Shown: positions 48,264-57,671, numbered from the stretch's first letter. The stretch: 64,000 nt of DNA from Streptomyces xanthophaeus (GCF_030440515.1 NZ_CP076543.1:5652501-5716500), one strand, 5' to 3'. The notes: generated by a model from the sequence alone, not told the origin. Program-made: numbers and translations.

Positions 48264-51200
48264 GTGCGTTACGCGATCCTCGGAACGGCCCAGGCCATGC
48301 ACGACGACGGGACCCCCGTCGCCGTCGGCGGAGCACGCCTTCGGGCGCTCCTGACAGCGCTCGCACTGCGGCCGGGGCGGGTGGTGCCCGCCCGGCTGCT
48401 CGTCGCCGAGGTGTGGGACGGCGATCCGCCGGCCGATGCGATGGCGGCCCTGCAGGCGCTGGTCGCCCGGCTGCGGCGGGCGCTCGGGCACCCGGCCGTG
48501 CGCTCCGCGGAGGGCGGCTACCAGCTGGCCGCCGAGCGCGAGGACGTCGACCTGTACCGCTTCGAGCGGCTGGTCCGGGCCGCGGGCCAGGCGCCGGACC
48601 CGGCAGAGGCGGCGGCCCTGTACGAGGAGGCCCTCGCCCTGTGGCGCGGGCCGGCCCTCGCCGACCTGCCGGACCCGGCGGCGGAGGCCGCGCGCTGGGA
48701 GGCCGTACGGATGGACGCGCGCCGGGGGCGGCTCGCGGCGGCCCTGGCGATGGGCGAGGCGGAGCGCTGCCTGCCGGAGCTGACCGCGATGTGCGCGCAG
48801 CAGCCGCTGGACGAGCCGCTGCACACCCTGCGCATCCGGGCCCTGCGCGACGCGGGCCGCCCGGCGGAGGCGCTGGCCGCGTACGAGAGCCTGCGCCGGG
48901 AGCTGTCCGACCGGCTGGGCACCGACCCGGGCCCGGAACTGCGGGCCCTGCACGCCGAGCTGCTGACCTCGGACACGCAGCCGCCGACCACTGCCGCTGC
49001 CGCCGGCGCCGCTGCTGCCGCTGCCGCCGCTGTCGCGCCCGCCGCCGTCGTGCCCCCGGCCGCCCCCGCGTCCGCGGGTAATCTGCGGGCGCGCCTGACC
49101 ACCTTCGTCGGCCGTGAGGACGACATCCGCGTCATCGGGGACGACCTCGCGCGGGCCCGCCTCGTCACGCTCCTCGGGCCCGGCGGCGCCGGCAAGACGC
49201 GGCTGTCCCAGGAGGCCGCCGAGGCCCAGGACGAGAGCGCCTGGCCCGACGGGGTCTGGCTCGTCGAACTCGCCCCCATCGACGGGCCCGGCGACCCGGA
49301 GGACGTCGCCGAAGCCACCCTCGCCGCGCTCGGGGCCCGGGAGACCAAGCTGCGCGGCGCCGCCGCCGAGGAGCTGCGGGCCTTCACCGAACGCGCCGGG
49401 GACGACCCCCTCGACCGGCTCGCCGAGCACTGCGCACGGCGCCGGCTCCTGCTGCTGCTCGACAACTGCGAGCACGTCATCGGCGCGGCCGCCGCCCTCG
49501 CGGAACGCCTCCTCACGCACTGCCCCGACGTCCGGATCCTGGCCACCAGCCGCGAACCCCTCGGTGTCCCGGGGGAGTCCCTGCGCCCGGTGGAACCGCT
49601 GCCCGACCCGATCGCGCTGCGGCTCCTCGGCGACCGCGGGGCCGCCGCCCGCGCCGGGTTCACCATCGAGGAGGACCCGGCCGCGGCCGCCGAGATCTGC
49701 CGCCGCCTCGACGGTCTGCCGCTCGCCATCGAGCTGGCCGCCGCCCGGCTGCGGCTGCTCACCCCGCGCCAGATCGCCGACCGCCTCGACGACCGCTTCC
49801 GGCTGCTGACCAGCGGCGCCCGTACCGTCCTGCCCCGCCAGCAGACCCTGCGCGCGGTCGTCGACTGGTCCTGGGACCTGCTCGACGAGGCCGAACGCAC
49901 GGCCCTGCGCCGGCTGTCCGTCTTCGCCGGCGGCTGCGACCTCGCCGCCGCCGAGGCCGTCTGCGCCGACCCGTCCGACCCCGCCTCCTACGACGCCGCC
50001 GACGTCCTCGGCTCCCTCGTCGACAAGTCCCTCGTCGTGGCCGCCCCCGGACCCGACGGCCTCGGCATGCGCTACCGCCTGCTGGAGACGGTCGGCGAGT
50101 ACGCCGCCGAACGCCTCGCCGAGACCGCCGGCGACCGCGAGGCCACCGAGCACCGCCACCTCGTCCACTACCGCGAGCTCGCCCGTACCACCGAGCCGCT
50201 GCTGCGCGGCCACGGCCAGCGGGCGGCCACCGACCGGCTCGCCACCGAGTACGAGAACCTGCGTACCGCCCTGCGCCGGGCCATCGCCGTACGCGACGCA
50301 GACGAAGCCCTGTGCCTGGTCCACTCGCTCGGCTGGTACTGGCACATGCACGACCTGCGCTCCGAGTCCCGGCACTGGGCCGAAGCCACCGCCGCCCTCG
50401 GCCCCAACCCCTTCGAGCCGCCCTTCACCGCCGCCGAGCCCGTCTACGAACGGCTCGTCGACACGCCGCCGCCCTACTCCGGCGAAACGCGCACCGAGGG
50501 CTGGCGCGCCGTCAACCTGGTCCTGCTGGCCTCCCGCGACCAGACGAACGAGACCTGGAACACCCCCTCGGTCCGCGCCCTGATCGACGGGGTCCTCGCC
50601 ACCTACCGGCCCGGACTGCCGCAGACCTGCCGGACCCCCGCCTCCCTGTGGATCTACGCCGTCATGATCGCCGGCGACCCCGGACTGCTCCAGCGGGTCG
50701 TCGACGCGACCGTCGGGACGGCCCGCGAGCTGGGCTACCGCTGGGAGCTGGCCTCCGGCCTCCAGCTGCGCGCCAACATCCTCGCGAACCGGGCGGACTG
50801 GGCCGGGGACGCCTCGCGCGACGCCGACGAGAGCCTGGCCATCTTCCGCGAACTCGGGGACGCCTGGGGCTGCGCCGAGGCGCTGTCCGCCCGCGCCGAG
50901 GCCCGGGAGAAGCGCGGCGAGTACGCACTGGCCGCCCGCGACTACGAGGAGGCCATCGCCTACGCCGAACGCCTCGGCGCCATGGCCCAGGTGACGGTGC
51001 TGCGCGTGCGGATGGCCGGGACGCTGACCGAGGCCGGCCGGATGGAGGACGCCGAGCGGATCCTCACGGAGATCACCGCGACGGTGCAGCGGTACGGCAA
51101 CGAAGCCATGCCCGCCGCCCGGATGTTCCTCGCGGGCATCCTCGGGCGCACGGGCCGCATCCCCGAGGCGCGCGCCCAGCTGCAGCTCCTGCGGGACGAG

Positions 51201-51614
51201 TTCGCCTTCGGCGCGTTCGCCATCTTCGACGGCTTCCTGCTCGGCACGATGGCCTGGCTGGACAACCGCCAGGGGCTGTACGAGGAGGCCCTCGACCGGC
51301 TGCGCCAGGCCATGGACACCGCCCTGGACCCGATGGCGCGGATGGTGGCCCCGCAGATGCCCGCGGTCCACCTGCTGACGGCTGCCTTCTCGCTGGTCTC
51401 GCTCGGCGGCCCGCGCCGGGAGTACGACGCCGCCAGGCTGCTGGGCGCCTACCGGGCGCAGCTGCCGCCCGCGCATTTCCCGGTCACGACGGAGCGCGAG
51501 GACCATGCCCGCGCGCAGGAGCTGGCCCGGGCGGCGCTGGGCGACGCCGTCTACGAGAAGGCGTACGCCGAAGGCGGCGGCCTCTCCCTGGAGGAGGCCA
51601 CCGCCCTCATCTGA
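48264..51614 (+). CDS. AfsR/SARP family regulator with BTAD, NB-ARC and TPR domains
   Basis: An 1116-residue regulator of the AfsR type. Residues 1-95 are an OmpR-like winged helix (RYAILGTAQAMHDDGTPVAVGGARLRALLTALALRPGRVV), 98-250 the BTAD domain (ALYEEALALWRGPALADLPD, RALRDAGRPAEALAAYESLRREL). From 300 comes the NB-ARC ATPase: Walker A LLGPGGAGKTRLS, Walker B LLLLLDNCEHVI, then LATSREPL and DGLPLAIELAAARLRLL. From about 700 there are helical TPR-like repeats. AfsR-type proteins bind heptamer direct repeats spaced 11 bp and activate transcription; an array of that kind precedes the divergent exporter gene. GTG 48264, leaderless (GACAAT upstream). Its 3' end converges with the exporter operon. 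Confidence 0.9.
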   Translation: MRYAILGTAQAMHDDGTPVAVGGARLRALLTALALRPGRVVPARLLVAEVWDGDPPADAMAALQALVARLRRALGHPAVRSAEGGYQLAAEREDVDLYRFERLVRAAGQAPDPAEAAALYEEALALWRGPALADLPDPAAEAARWEAVRMDARRGRLAAALAMGEAERCLPELTAMCAQQPLDEPLHTLRIRALRDAGRPAEALAAYESLRRELSDRLGTDPGPELRALHAELLTSDTQPPTTAAAAGAAAAAAAAVAPAAVVPPAAPASAGNLRARLTTFVGREDDIRVIGDDLARARLVTLLGPGGAGKTRLSQEAAEAQDESAWPDGVWLVELAPIDGPGDPEDVAEATLAALGARETKLRGAAAEELRAFTERAGDDPLDRLAEHCARRRLLLLLDNCEHVIGAAAALAERLLTHCPDVRILATSREPLGVPGESLRPVEPLPDPIALRLLGDRGAAARAGFTIEEDPAAAAEICRRLDGLPLAIELAAARLRLLTPRQIADRLDDRFRLLTSGARTVLPRQQTLRAVVDWSWDLLDEAERTALRRLSVFAGGCDLAAAEAVCADPSDPASYDAADVLGSLVDKSLVVAAPGPDGLGMRYRLLETVGEYAAERLAETAGDREATEHRHLVHYRELARTTEPLLRGHGQRAATDRLATEYENLRTALRRAIAVRDADEALCLVHSLGWYWHMHDLRSESRHWAEATAALGPNPFEPPFTAAEPVYERLVDTPPPYSGETRTEGWRAVNLVLLASRDQTNETWNTPSVRALIDGVLATYRPGLPQTCRTPASLWIYAVMIAGDPGLLQRVVDATVGTARELGYRWELASGLQLRANILANRADWAGDASRDADESLAIFRELGDAWGCAEALSARAEAREKRGEYALAARDYEEAIAYAERLGAMAQVTVLRVRMAGTLTEAGRMEDAERILTEITATVQRYGNEAMPAARMFLAGILGRTGRIPEARAQLQLLRDEFAFGAFAIFDGFLLGTMAWLDNRQGLYEEALDRLRQAMDTALDPMARMVAPQMPAVHLLTAAFSLVSLGGPRREYDAARLLGAYRAQLPPAHFPVTTEREDHARAQELARAALGDAVYEKAYAEGGGLSLEEATALI

Positions 51615-51670
51615 TCCGGCCCCCGGCCGGTGCCCGTCCGGGACGCGATCCGAACGGATCGGTCCGCGGA

Positions 51671-52522
51671 TCAGGTCTTCTGCCGGAACTTCCGTACCGC
51701 GAGCGGCATGGTGACCGCGGTGATGGCCAGCGACCAGACCAGGGTCATCCACACGGAGTCGCCGACCGGAACGCCGTTGATCAGGGAGCGGGCCGCGTCC
51801 GCCAGGTTCGACAGCGGGTTGTAGTCCGTGAAGGACTGCAGCCAGCCCGGCATCGTGGTGGGCGGGGCGAAGATCGAACTGCCGAACTGCAGCGGCATCA
51901 GGACCATCATCGCCATGCCCTGGACGGCCTGCGGGGTCTTCAGGGTGAGGCCGAGCAGGACGAAGATCCACATCAGCGAGGCGCCGAAGACGGCCGACAG
52001 TCCGATGGCGAGGAACAGGCCCAGCACCGAACCCTTGATCGACAGGCCGAGCAGGAAGCCCACGGCGAGCAGGATGGCGATGGCCACCATCATCCGGCCG
52101 AGCTCGACGACGATCTTGGCGATGAGCACCGACGACCGGGCGATGGGCATGGACCGGAACCGGTCCATGACGCCCTTCTTGAAGTCGTCGTTGACCCCGG
52201 TGCCGACACCCATGGCGATGTTCATGCCCATCATGGCCATGAGGCCCGGGACCACGTAGTTGACGTAGTCCGCCTGGTTCCCCTTGCCGGAGATCGCGCC
52301 GCCGAAGACGAACACGAACAGCAGCGTGAAGATGATCGGCATGAACACGACGTCGAACATCGACTCGGGATCCTGCTTGATCTGCAGGGCGTTGCGGCGC
52401 ACCAGGGCGCCGATGTGCCGCAGGTTGCCCCGCAGGCCGATCCGGCCCTCGCCGTGCGCGGCGGCCACCGGAGCCGGACCGGAGGCGGTGGGAGCGGGCT
52501 TCGTCGTGGTTACGGTGCTCAT
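51671..52522 (-). CDS. DrrB-type ABC-2 permease
   Basis: A 283-residue ABC-2 permease with six helices. The signature is near residue 50 (NALQIKQDPESMFDVVFMPIIFTLLFVFVFGGAI), and the loop-end segment is FGSSIFAPPTTMPGWLQSFTDYNPLSNLADAARSLINGVP. Together with the ATPase it forms an exporter of drug or lipid type (DrrAB family). Start ATG 52522 overlaps the ATPase stop. The compound exported cannot be deduced. It converges with the SARP gene over 56 bp. Confidence 0.88.
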   Translation of the reverse strand: MSTVTTTKPAPTASGPAPVAAAHGEGRIGLRGNLRHIGALVRRNALQIKQDPESMFDVVFMPIIFTLLFVFVFGGAISGKGNQADYVNYVVPGLMAMMGMNIAMGVGTGVNDDFKKGVMDRFRSMPIARSSVLIAKIVVELGRMMVAIAILLAVGFLLGLSIKGSVLGLFLAIGLSAVFGASLMWIFVLLGLTLKTPQAVQGMAMMVLMPLQFGSSIFAPPTTMPGWLQSFTDYNPLSNLADAARSLINGVPVGDSVWMTLVWSLAITAVTMPLAVRKFRQKT

Positions 52523-53532
52523 GCCGCGACCTCCTCGGTCTTCTCGGTGGGAACGGAGTCCTCGACGGACGTGGGCTTCTGGCCGGTGATGGACAGGAAC
52601 ACCTCGTCGAGGCTGGGCAGGTAGGTGCCGAGGTCGGCGATCGCGTACCCGCGGGCGGCCAGCAGACCGACGACGGCCGTCAGCTGCTCGTCGCTGAGGA
52701 TCGGGACCAGCAGCACGCCCTCGTCCGGTACGGCCTGGCTGCCGGCCACGCCGTCCAGTCCGGCCTCGGCCAGCGCGCGGGCCATGCCCGGCAGGTCCGA
52801 GGCGGCCACGGGGCGGATCTTCAGGGTGCGGCCGCCGACGCGCGCCTTCAGCTCGTCGACCTTGCCGTTGGCGATGACCTTGCCCCGGTCGATGACCGTC
52901 AGCTCGCTCGCGAGCTGCTCGGCCTCCTCCATGTACTGGGTGGTCAGCAGCACGGTGGCGCCCTCGGCGACCAGGCGCTGGACCTCGTCCCACACCTCGT
53001 TGCGGGTGCGGGGGTCGAGACCGGTGGTCGGCTCGTCCAGGTAGAGCACGGCCGGGTTGCCGATCAGGGAGGCGGCGAGGTCGAGCCGGCGGCGCATACC
53101 GCCGGAGTAGTTCATGACGGCCTTCCTGGCCGCCTCGGTCAGGGAGAACCGCTCCAGCATCTCGTCCGCGCGGCGGCGGGAGTCCTTGCGGGAGAGGTCG
53201 AGCAGCCGCCCGATCATGTAGAGGTTCTCCCAGCCGGAGAGCTTCTCGTCGACCGAGGCGTACTGGCCGGTGAGGCCGATCGTGCGGCGCAGCTGCCGCG
53301 GCTGGCGGACCACGTCGAAGCCGGCGACGGTCGCGGTCCCGGAGTCCGGGACGATCAGGGTGGAGAGGCAGCGGACGAGCGTGGTCTTGCCGGCGCCGTT
53401 GGGGCCCAGGACCCCGAGGACCGTGCCCTCCCGTACGTCCAGGTCGACACCGTCGAGGGCCTTGGTCTCGCCGTAGTGCTTGACCAGCCCCCGTACCTCC
53501 ACGGCGTTGGGCTTGTTGTCGTTTCGCGTCAT
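52519..53532 (-). CDS. DrrA-type ABC exporter ATP-binding protein
   Basis: A 337-residue ATPase of the DrrA family. Walker A is GPNGAGKTTLVRCLSTL, signature YSGGMRRRLDLAASL, Walker B LYLDEPTTGLDPRTRNE, and the His switch LLTTQYMEEAEQLASE. The C-terminal extension of about 85 residues (LGTYLPSLDEVFLSITGQK) is the dimer contact of DrrA-type proteins. ATG 53532 may be leaderless. The promoter region carries six heptamer direct repeats with an 11-bp period. It is coupled to the permease gene by a 4-bp overlap. Confidence 0.9.
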   Translation of the reverse strand: MTRNDNKPNAVEVRGLVKHYGETKALDGVDLDVREGTVLGVLGPNGAGKTTLVRCLSTLIVPDSGTATVAGFDVVRQPRQLRRTIGLTGQYASVDEKLSGWENLYMIGRLLDLSRKDSRRRADEMLERFSLTEAARKAVMNYSGGMRRRLDLAASLIGNPAVLYLDEPTTGLDPRTRNEVWDEVQRLVAEGATVLLTTQYMEEAEQLASELTVIDRGKVIANGKVDELKARVGGRTLKIRPVAASDLPGMARALAEAGLDGVAGSQAVPDEGVLLVPILSDEQLTAVVGLLAARGYAIADLGTYLPSLDEVFLSITGQKPTSVEDSVPTEKTEEVAA

Positions 53533-53553
53533 GCCCACATGGGACCAGCCGCC

Positions 53554-53615
53554 ACTGACAAAGCACCGACAGCCGACCGACAAACGTACGACAGACATAC
53601 GACAGCCCGCCGACA
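53554..53615 (-). promoter_or_regulatory. Six-copy heptamer array, SARP-type site
   Basis: On the minus strand six heptamers TGTCGGC, TGTCGTA, TGTCGTA, TGTCGGT, TGTCGGT, TGTCAGT are each separated by exactly 4 bp (11-bp period, one helical turn). They start at 53615, 53604, 53593, 53582, 53571 and 53560. The last ends 8-9 bp before GTCCCAT, which precedes the drrA ATG by 6 bp. This is the known layout for SARP binding (AfsR, ActII-ORF4 and DnrI type). Confidence 0.75.
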
Positions 53616-53633
53616 CGCGGTCGGCGGGCTGTC
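53601..53633. terminator. Hairpin behind panB, overlapping the heptamer array
   Basis: GACAGCCCGCCGAC and GTCGGCGGGCTGTC form a perfect 14-bp stem with an ACGCG loop, 19 bp after the panB stop. It is the probable panB terminator and shares bases with the two outermost heptamers of the drrA promoter array. Confidence 0.75.
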
Positions 53634-53651
53634 GGGCCGTCGCTCACCGCA

Positions 53652-54530
53652 TCAGTGGAAGGCGTGCTCCGCCTGCGGGAACGTTCCACCGACCACGTCC
53701 TCGGCGAAGGCCCGCGCCGCGCCCGTCATGGTCTCGCGGAGCTTGGCGTACTGCTTGACGAACTTCGGCATCTTCCCGCCGGTCAGGCCCATCATGTCGG
53801 TCCACACCAGCACCTGCGCGTCGCACTCCGCGCCCGCGCCGATGCCGACCGTCGGGATGTGCAGGGACCGGGTGACCTCGGCGGCCAGCTCGGCCGGGAC
53901 GAGCTCCAGCACCACCGCGAACGCGCCCGCGTCCTGCGCCGCCTTCGCGTCGCGCAGCAGCTGGTGCGCGGCCTCGTCGCCGCGGCCCTGGACCCGGTAG
54001 CCCATGGCGTTGACGGACTGCGGGGTCAGACCCAGGTGGGACATGACGGGGATGCCGGACTGCACGATCAGCTCGGTCTGGGCCAGTGAGCGCTCGCCGC
54101 CCTCCAGCTTCACCGCGCCGACCCCGGCCTCCTTGACCAGGCGGGTGGCGCTGCGCAGGGCCTGCACCGCGCCTTCCTGGTACGAGCCGAACGGCATGTC
54201 GCCGATGACCAGGGCACGGCTCGTGCCCCGTACGACGGCCGCCGAGAGCATGGTCATCTGGTCCATCGTCACCGGGACGGTGGACTCGTAGCCGAGGTGG
54301 CAATTGCCCATGGAGTCGCCGACGAGGATGACCGGGATACCGGCCTCGTCGAAGACGGACGCGGTCATCGCGTCGTAGGCGGTGAGCATGGGCCACTTCT
54401 CGCCGCGTTCCTTGGCGAGGGTCAGGTCGCGGACGGTGATGCGCCGGGTGCCCGTGCCTCCGTACAGGGTGGGGGAGGCCGACGGAGATGCTGCTGCGGG
54501 TTCGCGGGCAGGCGAAACGGCATGCGTCAT
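53652..54530 (-). CDS. panB: Ketopantoate hydroxymethyltransferase
   Basis: A 292-residue PanB. It makes 2-dehydropantoate from 2-oxoisovalerate and methylene-tetrahydrofolate, the first step to pantothenate and CoA. Motifs: MLTAYDAMTASVFDEAGI, VGDSMGNCHLGY (metal Asp), GDMPFGSYQ, AVKLEGGE, MSHLGLTPQSV, LELVPAELA and TVGIGAGAECDAQVLVWTDMMGL. The start is ATG 54530, with AAGGAG 8 bp upstream; ATG 54551 lacks a site. An extra N-terminal 30 residues (PAREPAAASPSASPTLYGG) is usual in Streptomyces. Confidence 0.94.
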   Translation of the reverse strand: MTHAVSPAREPAAASPSASPTLYGGTGTRRITVRDLTLAKERGEKWPMLTAYDAMTASVFDEAGIPVILVGDSMGNCHLGYESTVPVTMDQMTMLSAAVVRGTSRALVIGDMPFGSYQEGAVQALRSATRLVKEAGVGAVKLEGGERSLAQTELIVQSGIPVMSHLGLTPQSVNAMGYRVQGRGDEAAHQLLRDAKAAQDAGAFAVVLELVPAELAAEVTRSLHIPTVGIGAGAECDAQVLVWTDMMGLTGGKMPKFVKQYAKLRETMTGAARAFAEDVVGGTFPQAEHAFH

Positions 54531-54818
54531 TGCAACTGCTCCTTGTGTCATCTCGAGGCGCCCTTACGACGTCCCCGGACTCACCCCCCATGGTGGCATC
54601 CGCGCGGGCAAAGGCGGAAGTGGTCCGTGGTGCGAGCCTGGCCACGGGACCCAATGTGCGCGTTTCGTGACAAGCGGAACCCCCTGCGCACGGCCGTTCG
54701 TCCTCCCGGACGTACGACCGTGATCGGCGGTCGTGACGTACGGCACGGAAGGCTCCGGTTCATCGCCTAGGGTCAAGGGGCGGGGACGGAGCGCGAGCAC
54801 GGCAGTGAGGGCAGTGGT

Positions 54819-55847
54819 ATGGCACAGGCGTACATGACGGAGTCGGGGAACGGCGGCTCGGAGCCCGAGCCCTCCGGAACCCGCCTCCGGCGCCGGCTGG
54901 CCGCACTGCGCAAGGACCCCGGAATCTGGCGGCGGGGCTGGATCCTCGCCGCGATCGCCGCGCTGATCTCGCTCATCATGATCTTCCACGCGGATCTGCC
55001 CAACCACGTGGGCAACCTCGGCAGCCTCACCGAGACCTTCCTGCCCTGGCTGGGCCTGGCCGTCCCGCTCCTGCTGGCCGGGGCCGTCTACCGCAGGTCC
55101 GCCATCGCGCTCCTCGCGATACTGCTGACGGCCGCCGTCTGGGCGAACCTCTTCGGCGGCCTGGTCAGCGACAAGTCCGGCTCCGGCGGCAACCTGGTGG
55201 TGGCCACCCACAACGTCGACGCCGACAACCCCGACCCGCGCGGCACCGCCGAGTCGGTGGCCCGGTCCGGGGCCGACGTCCTGGCGCTGACCGAGCTCAA
55301 GGGCAGCGCCGTCCCCGTCTACGAGAAGGCCCTCGCGGCCACGTACAAGCACCACTCCGTCGAGGGCACCGTCGGCCTGTGGAGCAAGTACCCGCTCAGC
55401 GCGAGCGCACCCGTCGACATCCGGATGGGCTGGACCCGGGCCATGCGCGCCACCGTCACCACCCCCCAGGGGCAGGTCGCCGCCTTCGTCGCCCACCTGC
55501 CCTCCGTCCGGGTCAAGCTGAACGCCGGCTTCACCGCCAACCAGCGTGACGACAGCGCCGACGCGCTGGGCGCCGCGCTCGCCTCCGAGCCGCTGAAGAA
55601 GGTCATCCTGCTCGGCGACCTCAACGGAACCATGAACGACCGCGCCCTCTCCGAGGTCACCTCGCAGATGCGCTCCACCCAGGGTGCGGCGGGCGACGGC
55701 TTCGGCTTCAGCTGGCCGGCGCAGTTCCCGATGGCCCGGATCGACCAGATCATGGTCCGCGGAATCCGGCCGGAGGCCTCCTGGACCCTGCCCCGCACCG
55801 GCAGCGACCACCTTCCCGTCGCGGCCCGGGTCACCGTGAAGCCCTGA
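54819..55847 (+). CDS. Membrane-anchored endonuclease/exonuclease/phosphatase family protein
   Basis: A 342-residue protein with three N-terminal membrane helices (residues 43-62, 75-92, 95-112) and an EEP domain from about residue 125. Motifs are THNVDADNP, LTELKG, VGLWSKYPL, LLGDLNGTMND (Asp and Asn) and the final GSDHLPVAA (Asp-His). The EEP fold cuts phosphodiesters, in DNA, RNA or lipids; the membrane form with an outward domain fits a phospholipase or nuclease acting outside. The start may be ATG 54819 or ATG 54834. Confidence 0.85.
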   Translation: MAQAYMTESGNGGSEPEPSGTRLRRRLAALRKDPGIWRRGWILAAIAALISLIMIFHADLPNHVGNLGSLTETFLPWLGLAVPLLLAGAVYRRSAIALLAILLTAAVWANLFGGLVSDKSGSGGNLVVATHNVDADNPDPRGTAESVARSGADVLALTELKGSAVPVYEKALAATYKHHSVEGTVGLWSKYPLSASAPVDIRMGWTRAMRATVTTPQGQVAAFVAHLPSVRVKLNAGFTANQRDDSADALGAALASEPLKKVILLGDLNGTMNDRALSEVTSQMRSTQGAAGDGFGFSWPAQFPMARIDQIMVRGIRPEASWTLPRTGSDHLPVAARVTVKP

Positions 55848-55860
55848 CGGACTCCGGTAC

Positions 55861-55906
55861 GCGAAGGCCCCGGCCACGCTCCTCGGAGAGCGGCCGGGGC
55901 CTTCGC
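55861..55906. terminator. Bidirectional terminator hairpin
   Basis: GCGAAGGCCCCGGCC pairs perfectly with GGCCGGGGCCTTCGC, with an inner CGCTC/GAGCG stem. It lies between the convergent EEP and nadE genes. Confidence 0.88.
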
Positions 55907-55916
55907 ACGGCGGCGG

Positions 55917-57671
55917 CTACGCCCGCTCGCGCCAGCCGTTCGTGATGGGCAGCCGGCGGTCCTTGCCGAAGCCCTTCGCGGAGATCTTCGTGCCCGGCGG
56001 GTACTGGCGGCGCTTGTACTCCGCCGTGTCCACCATCCGCAGGGTCCTGGCCACCAGCTCCGGGTCGAAGCCTGCCGCCACGATCGCGTCCATGCCCTGG
56101 TCGCGGTCCACGTACATGGCCAGGACCGCGTCGAGCACCGGGTAGTCCGGCAGCGAGTCCGTGTCCACCTGGCCCGGGCGCAGCTCGGCGCTCGGCGGCT
56201 TCACGATCGAGTTCTCCGGGATCGGGGGGACCTCACCGCGCTCGGCGGCGGCCCGGTTGCGGTACTCCGCGAGGCGGAACACGTCGGACTTGTAGACGTC
56301 CTTGATCGGGCCGTACGCGCCCACCGAATCGCCGTACAGGGTGGAGTAGCCGACGGCCAGCTCCGACTTGTTGCCCGGGGCCAGCACGATGTGGCCCTCC
56401 TGGTTGGACAGCGCCATCAGCAGGGTGCCGCGCAGCCGGGACTGGAGGTTCTCCTCGGCCAGGCCGGTCAGGCCCAGCGAGGCCATGTAGGCGTCGAACA
56501 TCGGCTCGATGGAGACGGTCCGGAAGTTCAGTCCGGTGCGGTCGGCCAGGTCGGCCGCGTCGTTGCGGGAGTGGTCCGAGGAGTACTTCGAGGGCATCGA
56601 GACGCCGTAGACGTTCTGCGCGCCGATCGCGTCGCAGGCGATGGCGGCGACGAGCGCCGAGTCGATGCCGCCGGAGAGGCCGATCAGGACGGAGCGGAAC
56701 CCGTTCTTCTTGACGTAGGCGCGCAGTCCCACGACCAGCGCGTTGTAGACCTCCTCGTCGTCGTCGAGCCGGTCGGCGTAACCGCCGGTGACCACCGGCT
56801 CGTACGGCTCCACGGGCTCCTCGGAGAGGATCACGCGCTCGATGCGCAGCCCGTCGTCCACCACACCCTCGGGCGCGTCGGCGCGGGCGGCCGGCAGGTC
56901 GAGGTCGACCAGGACGCAGCCCTCGGAGAACTGCGGGGCGCGGGCGATGACCTGGCCGTCGGCGTCCACGACGATCGAGTCGCCGTCGAAGACCAGCTCG
57001 TCCTGCCCGCCGATCATCGCCAGGTAGGCGAGGGTGCAGCCTGCCTCCTGGGCCCGCTTCTGGACCAGTTCGAGGCGCAGGTCGTCCTTGTTGCGCTCGT
57101 ACGGGGACGCGTTCACGGAGATCAGCAGCCCGGCCCCGGCGGAGCGGGTGGCCGGGACCCGGCCGCCCTCCTGCCAGAGGTCCTCGCAGATGGCCAGGGC
57201 CACGTCGACCCCGCCCACCCGGATCACCGGCTGCGTGTCGCCCGGCACGAAGTACCGGAACTCGTCGAACACGCCGTAGTTGGGAAGGTGGTGCTTTGCG
57301 AAGCGCAGGACGACCTGCCCGCGGTGCAGCACGGCGGCCGCGTTCTCGGGGGAGCCGGCCGGGCGGCCCAGGCGGGGTACGGCCCGCTCGGTGCGGTCGA
57401 GGTAGCCGACGACGACCGGCAGCTCGCCGAGGCCCTCGGCCGCGAGCCGCGCCGCGAGCTCGCGCAGCGCGGTACGGGAGGCCTCCACGAAGGACCCGCG
57501 CAGGGCGAGGTCCTCGACGGGGTACCCGGTCAGCATCATCTCCGGGAACGCCACCAGGTGGGCGCCCTGCTCGGCGGAGTGCCGGGTCCAGTGGACGACC
57601 GAGTCGGCGTTGGCGGCGATGTCGCCGACGTGCGAGTCGATCTGATTCAGAGCGAGTCGAAGTTGAGGCAC
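55917..57671 (-). CDS. nadE: Glutamine-dependent NAD+ synthetase
   Basis: A 584-residue two-domain enzyme. The amidase (CN-hydrolase) domain (residues 1-270) has the Glu-Lys-Cys triad: FPEMMLTGYP, AKHHLPNYGVFDE and AICEDLWQ. The synthetase domain (310-584) has the PP-loop SGGIDSALVAAIA, GLNFRTVSIEP, NKSELAVGYSTLYGD and DVYKSDVF. It amidates deamido-NAD, using ammonia channelled from glutamine. It starts at 57671 (GTG). Confidence 0.94.
   Translation of the reverse strand: MPQLRLALNQIDSHVGDIAANADSVVHWTRHSAEQGAHLVAFPEMMLTGYPVEDLALRGSFVEASRTALRELAARLAAEGLGELPVVVGYLDRTERAVPRLGRPAGSPENAAAVLHRGQVVLRFAKHHLPNYGVFDEFRYFVPGDTQPVIRVGGVDVALAICEDLWQEGGRVPATRSAGAGLLISVNASPYERNKDDLRLELVQKRAQEAGCTLAYLAMIGGQDELVFDGDSIVVDADGQVIARAPQFSEGCVLVDLDLPAARADAPEGVVDDGLRIERVILSEEPVEPYEPVVTGGYADRLDDDEEVYNALVVGLRAYVKKNGFRSVLIGLSGGIDSALVAAIACDAIGAQNVYGVSMPSKYSSDHSRNDAADLADRTGLNFRTVSIEPMFDAYMASLGLTGLAEENLQSRLRGTLLMALSNQEGHIVLAPGNKSELAVGYSTLYGDSVGAYGPIKDVYKSDVFRLAEYRNRAAAERGEVPPIPENSIVKPPSAELRPGQVDTDSLPDYPVLDAVLAMYVDRDQGMDAIVAAGFDPELVARTLRMVDTAEYKRRQYPPGTKISAKGFGKDRRLPITNGWRERA

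Noticed and set aside
54552..54818. Possible tRNA or small RNA between panB and the EEP gene
   Set aside because: No cloverleaf with a TPsiC arm could be made. An inverted CGTACGACCG...CGGTCGTG pair is present but does not make a known RNA.
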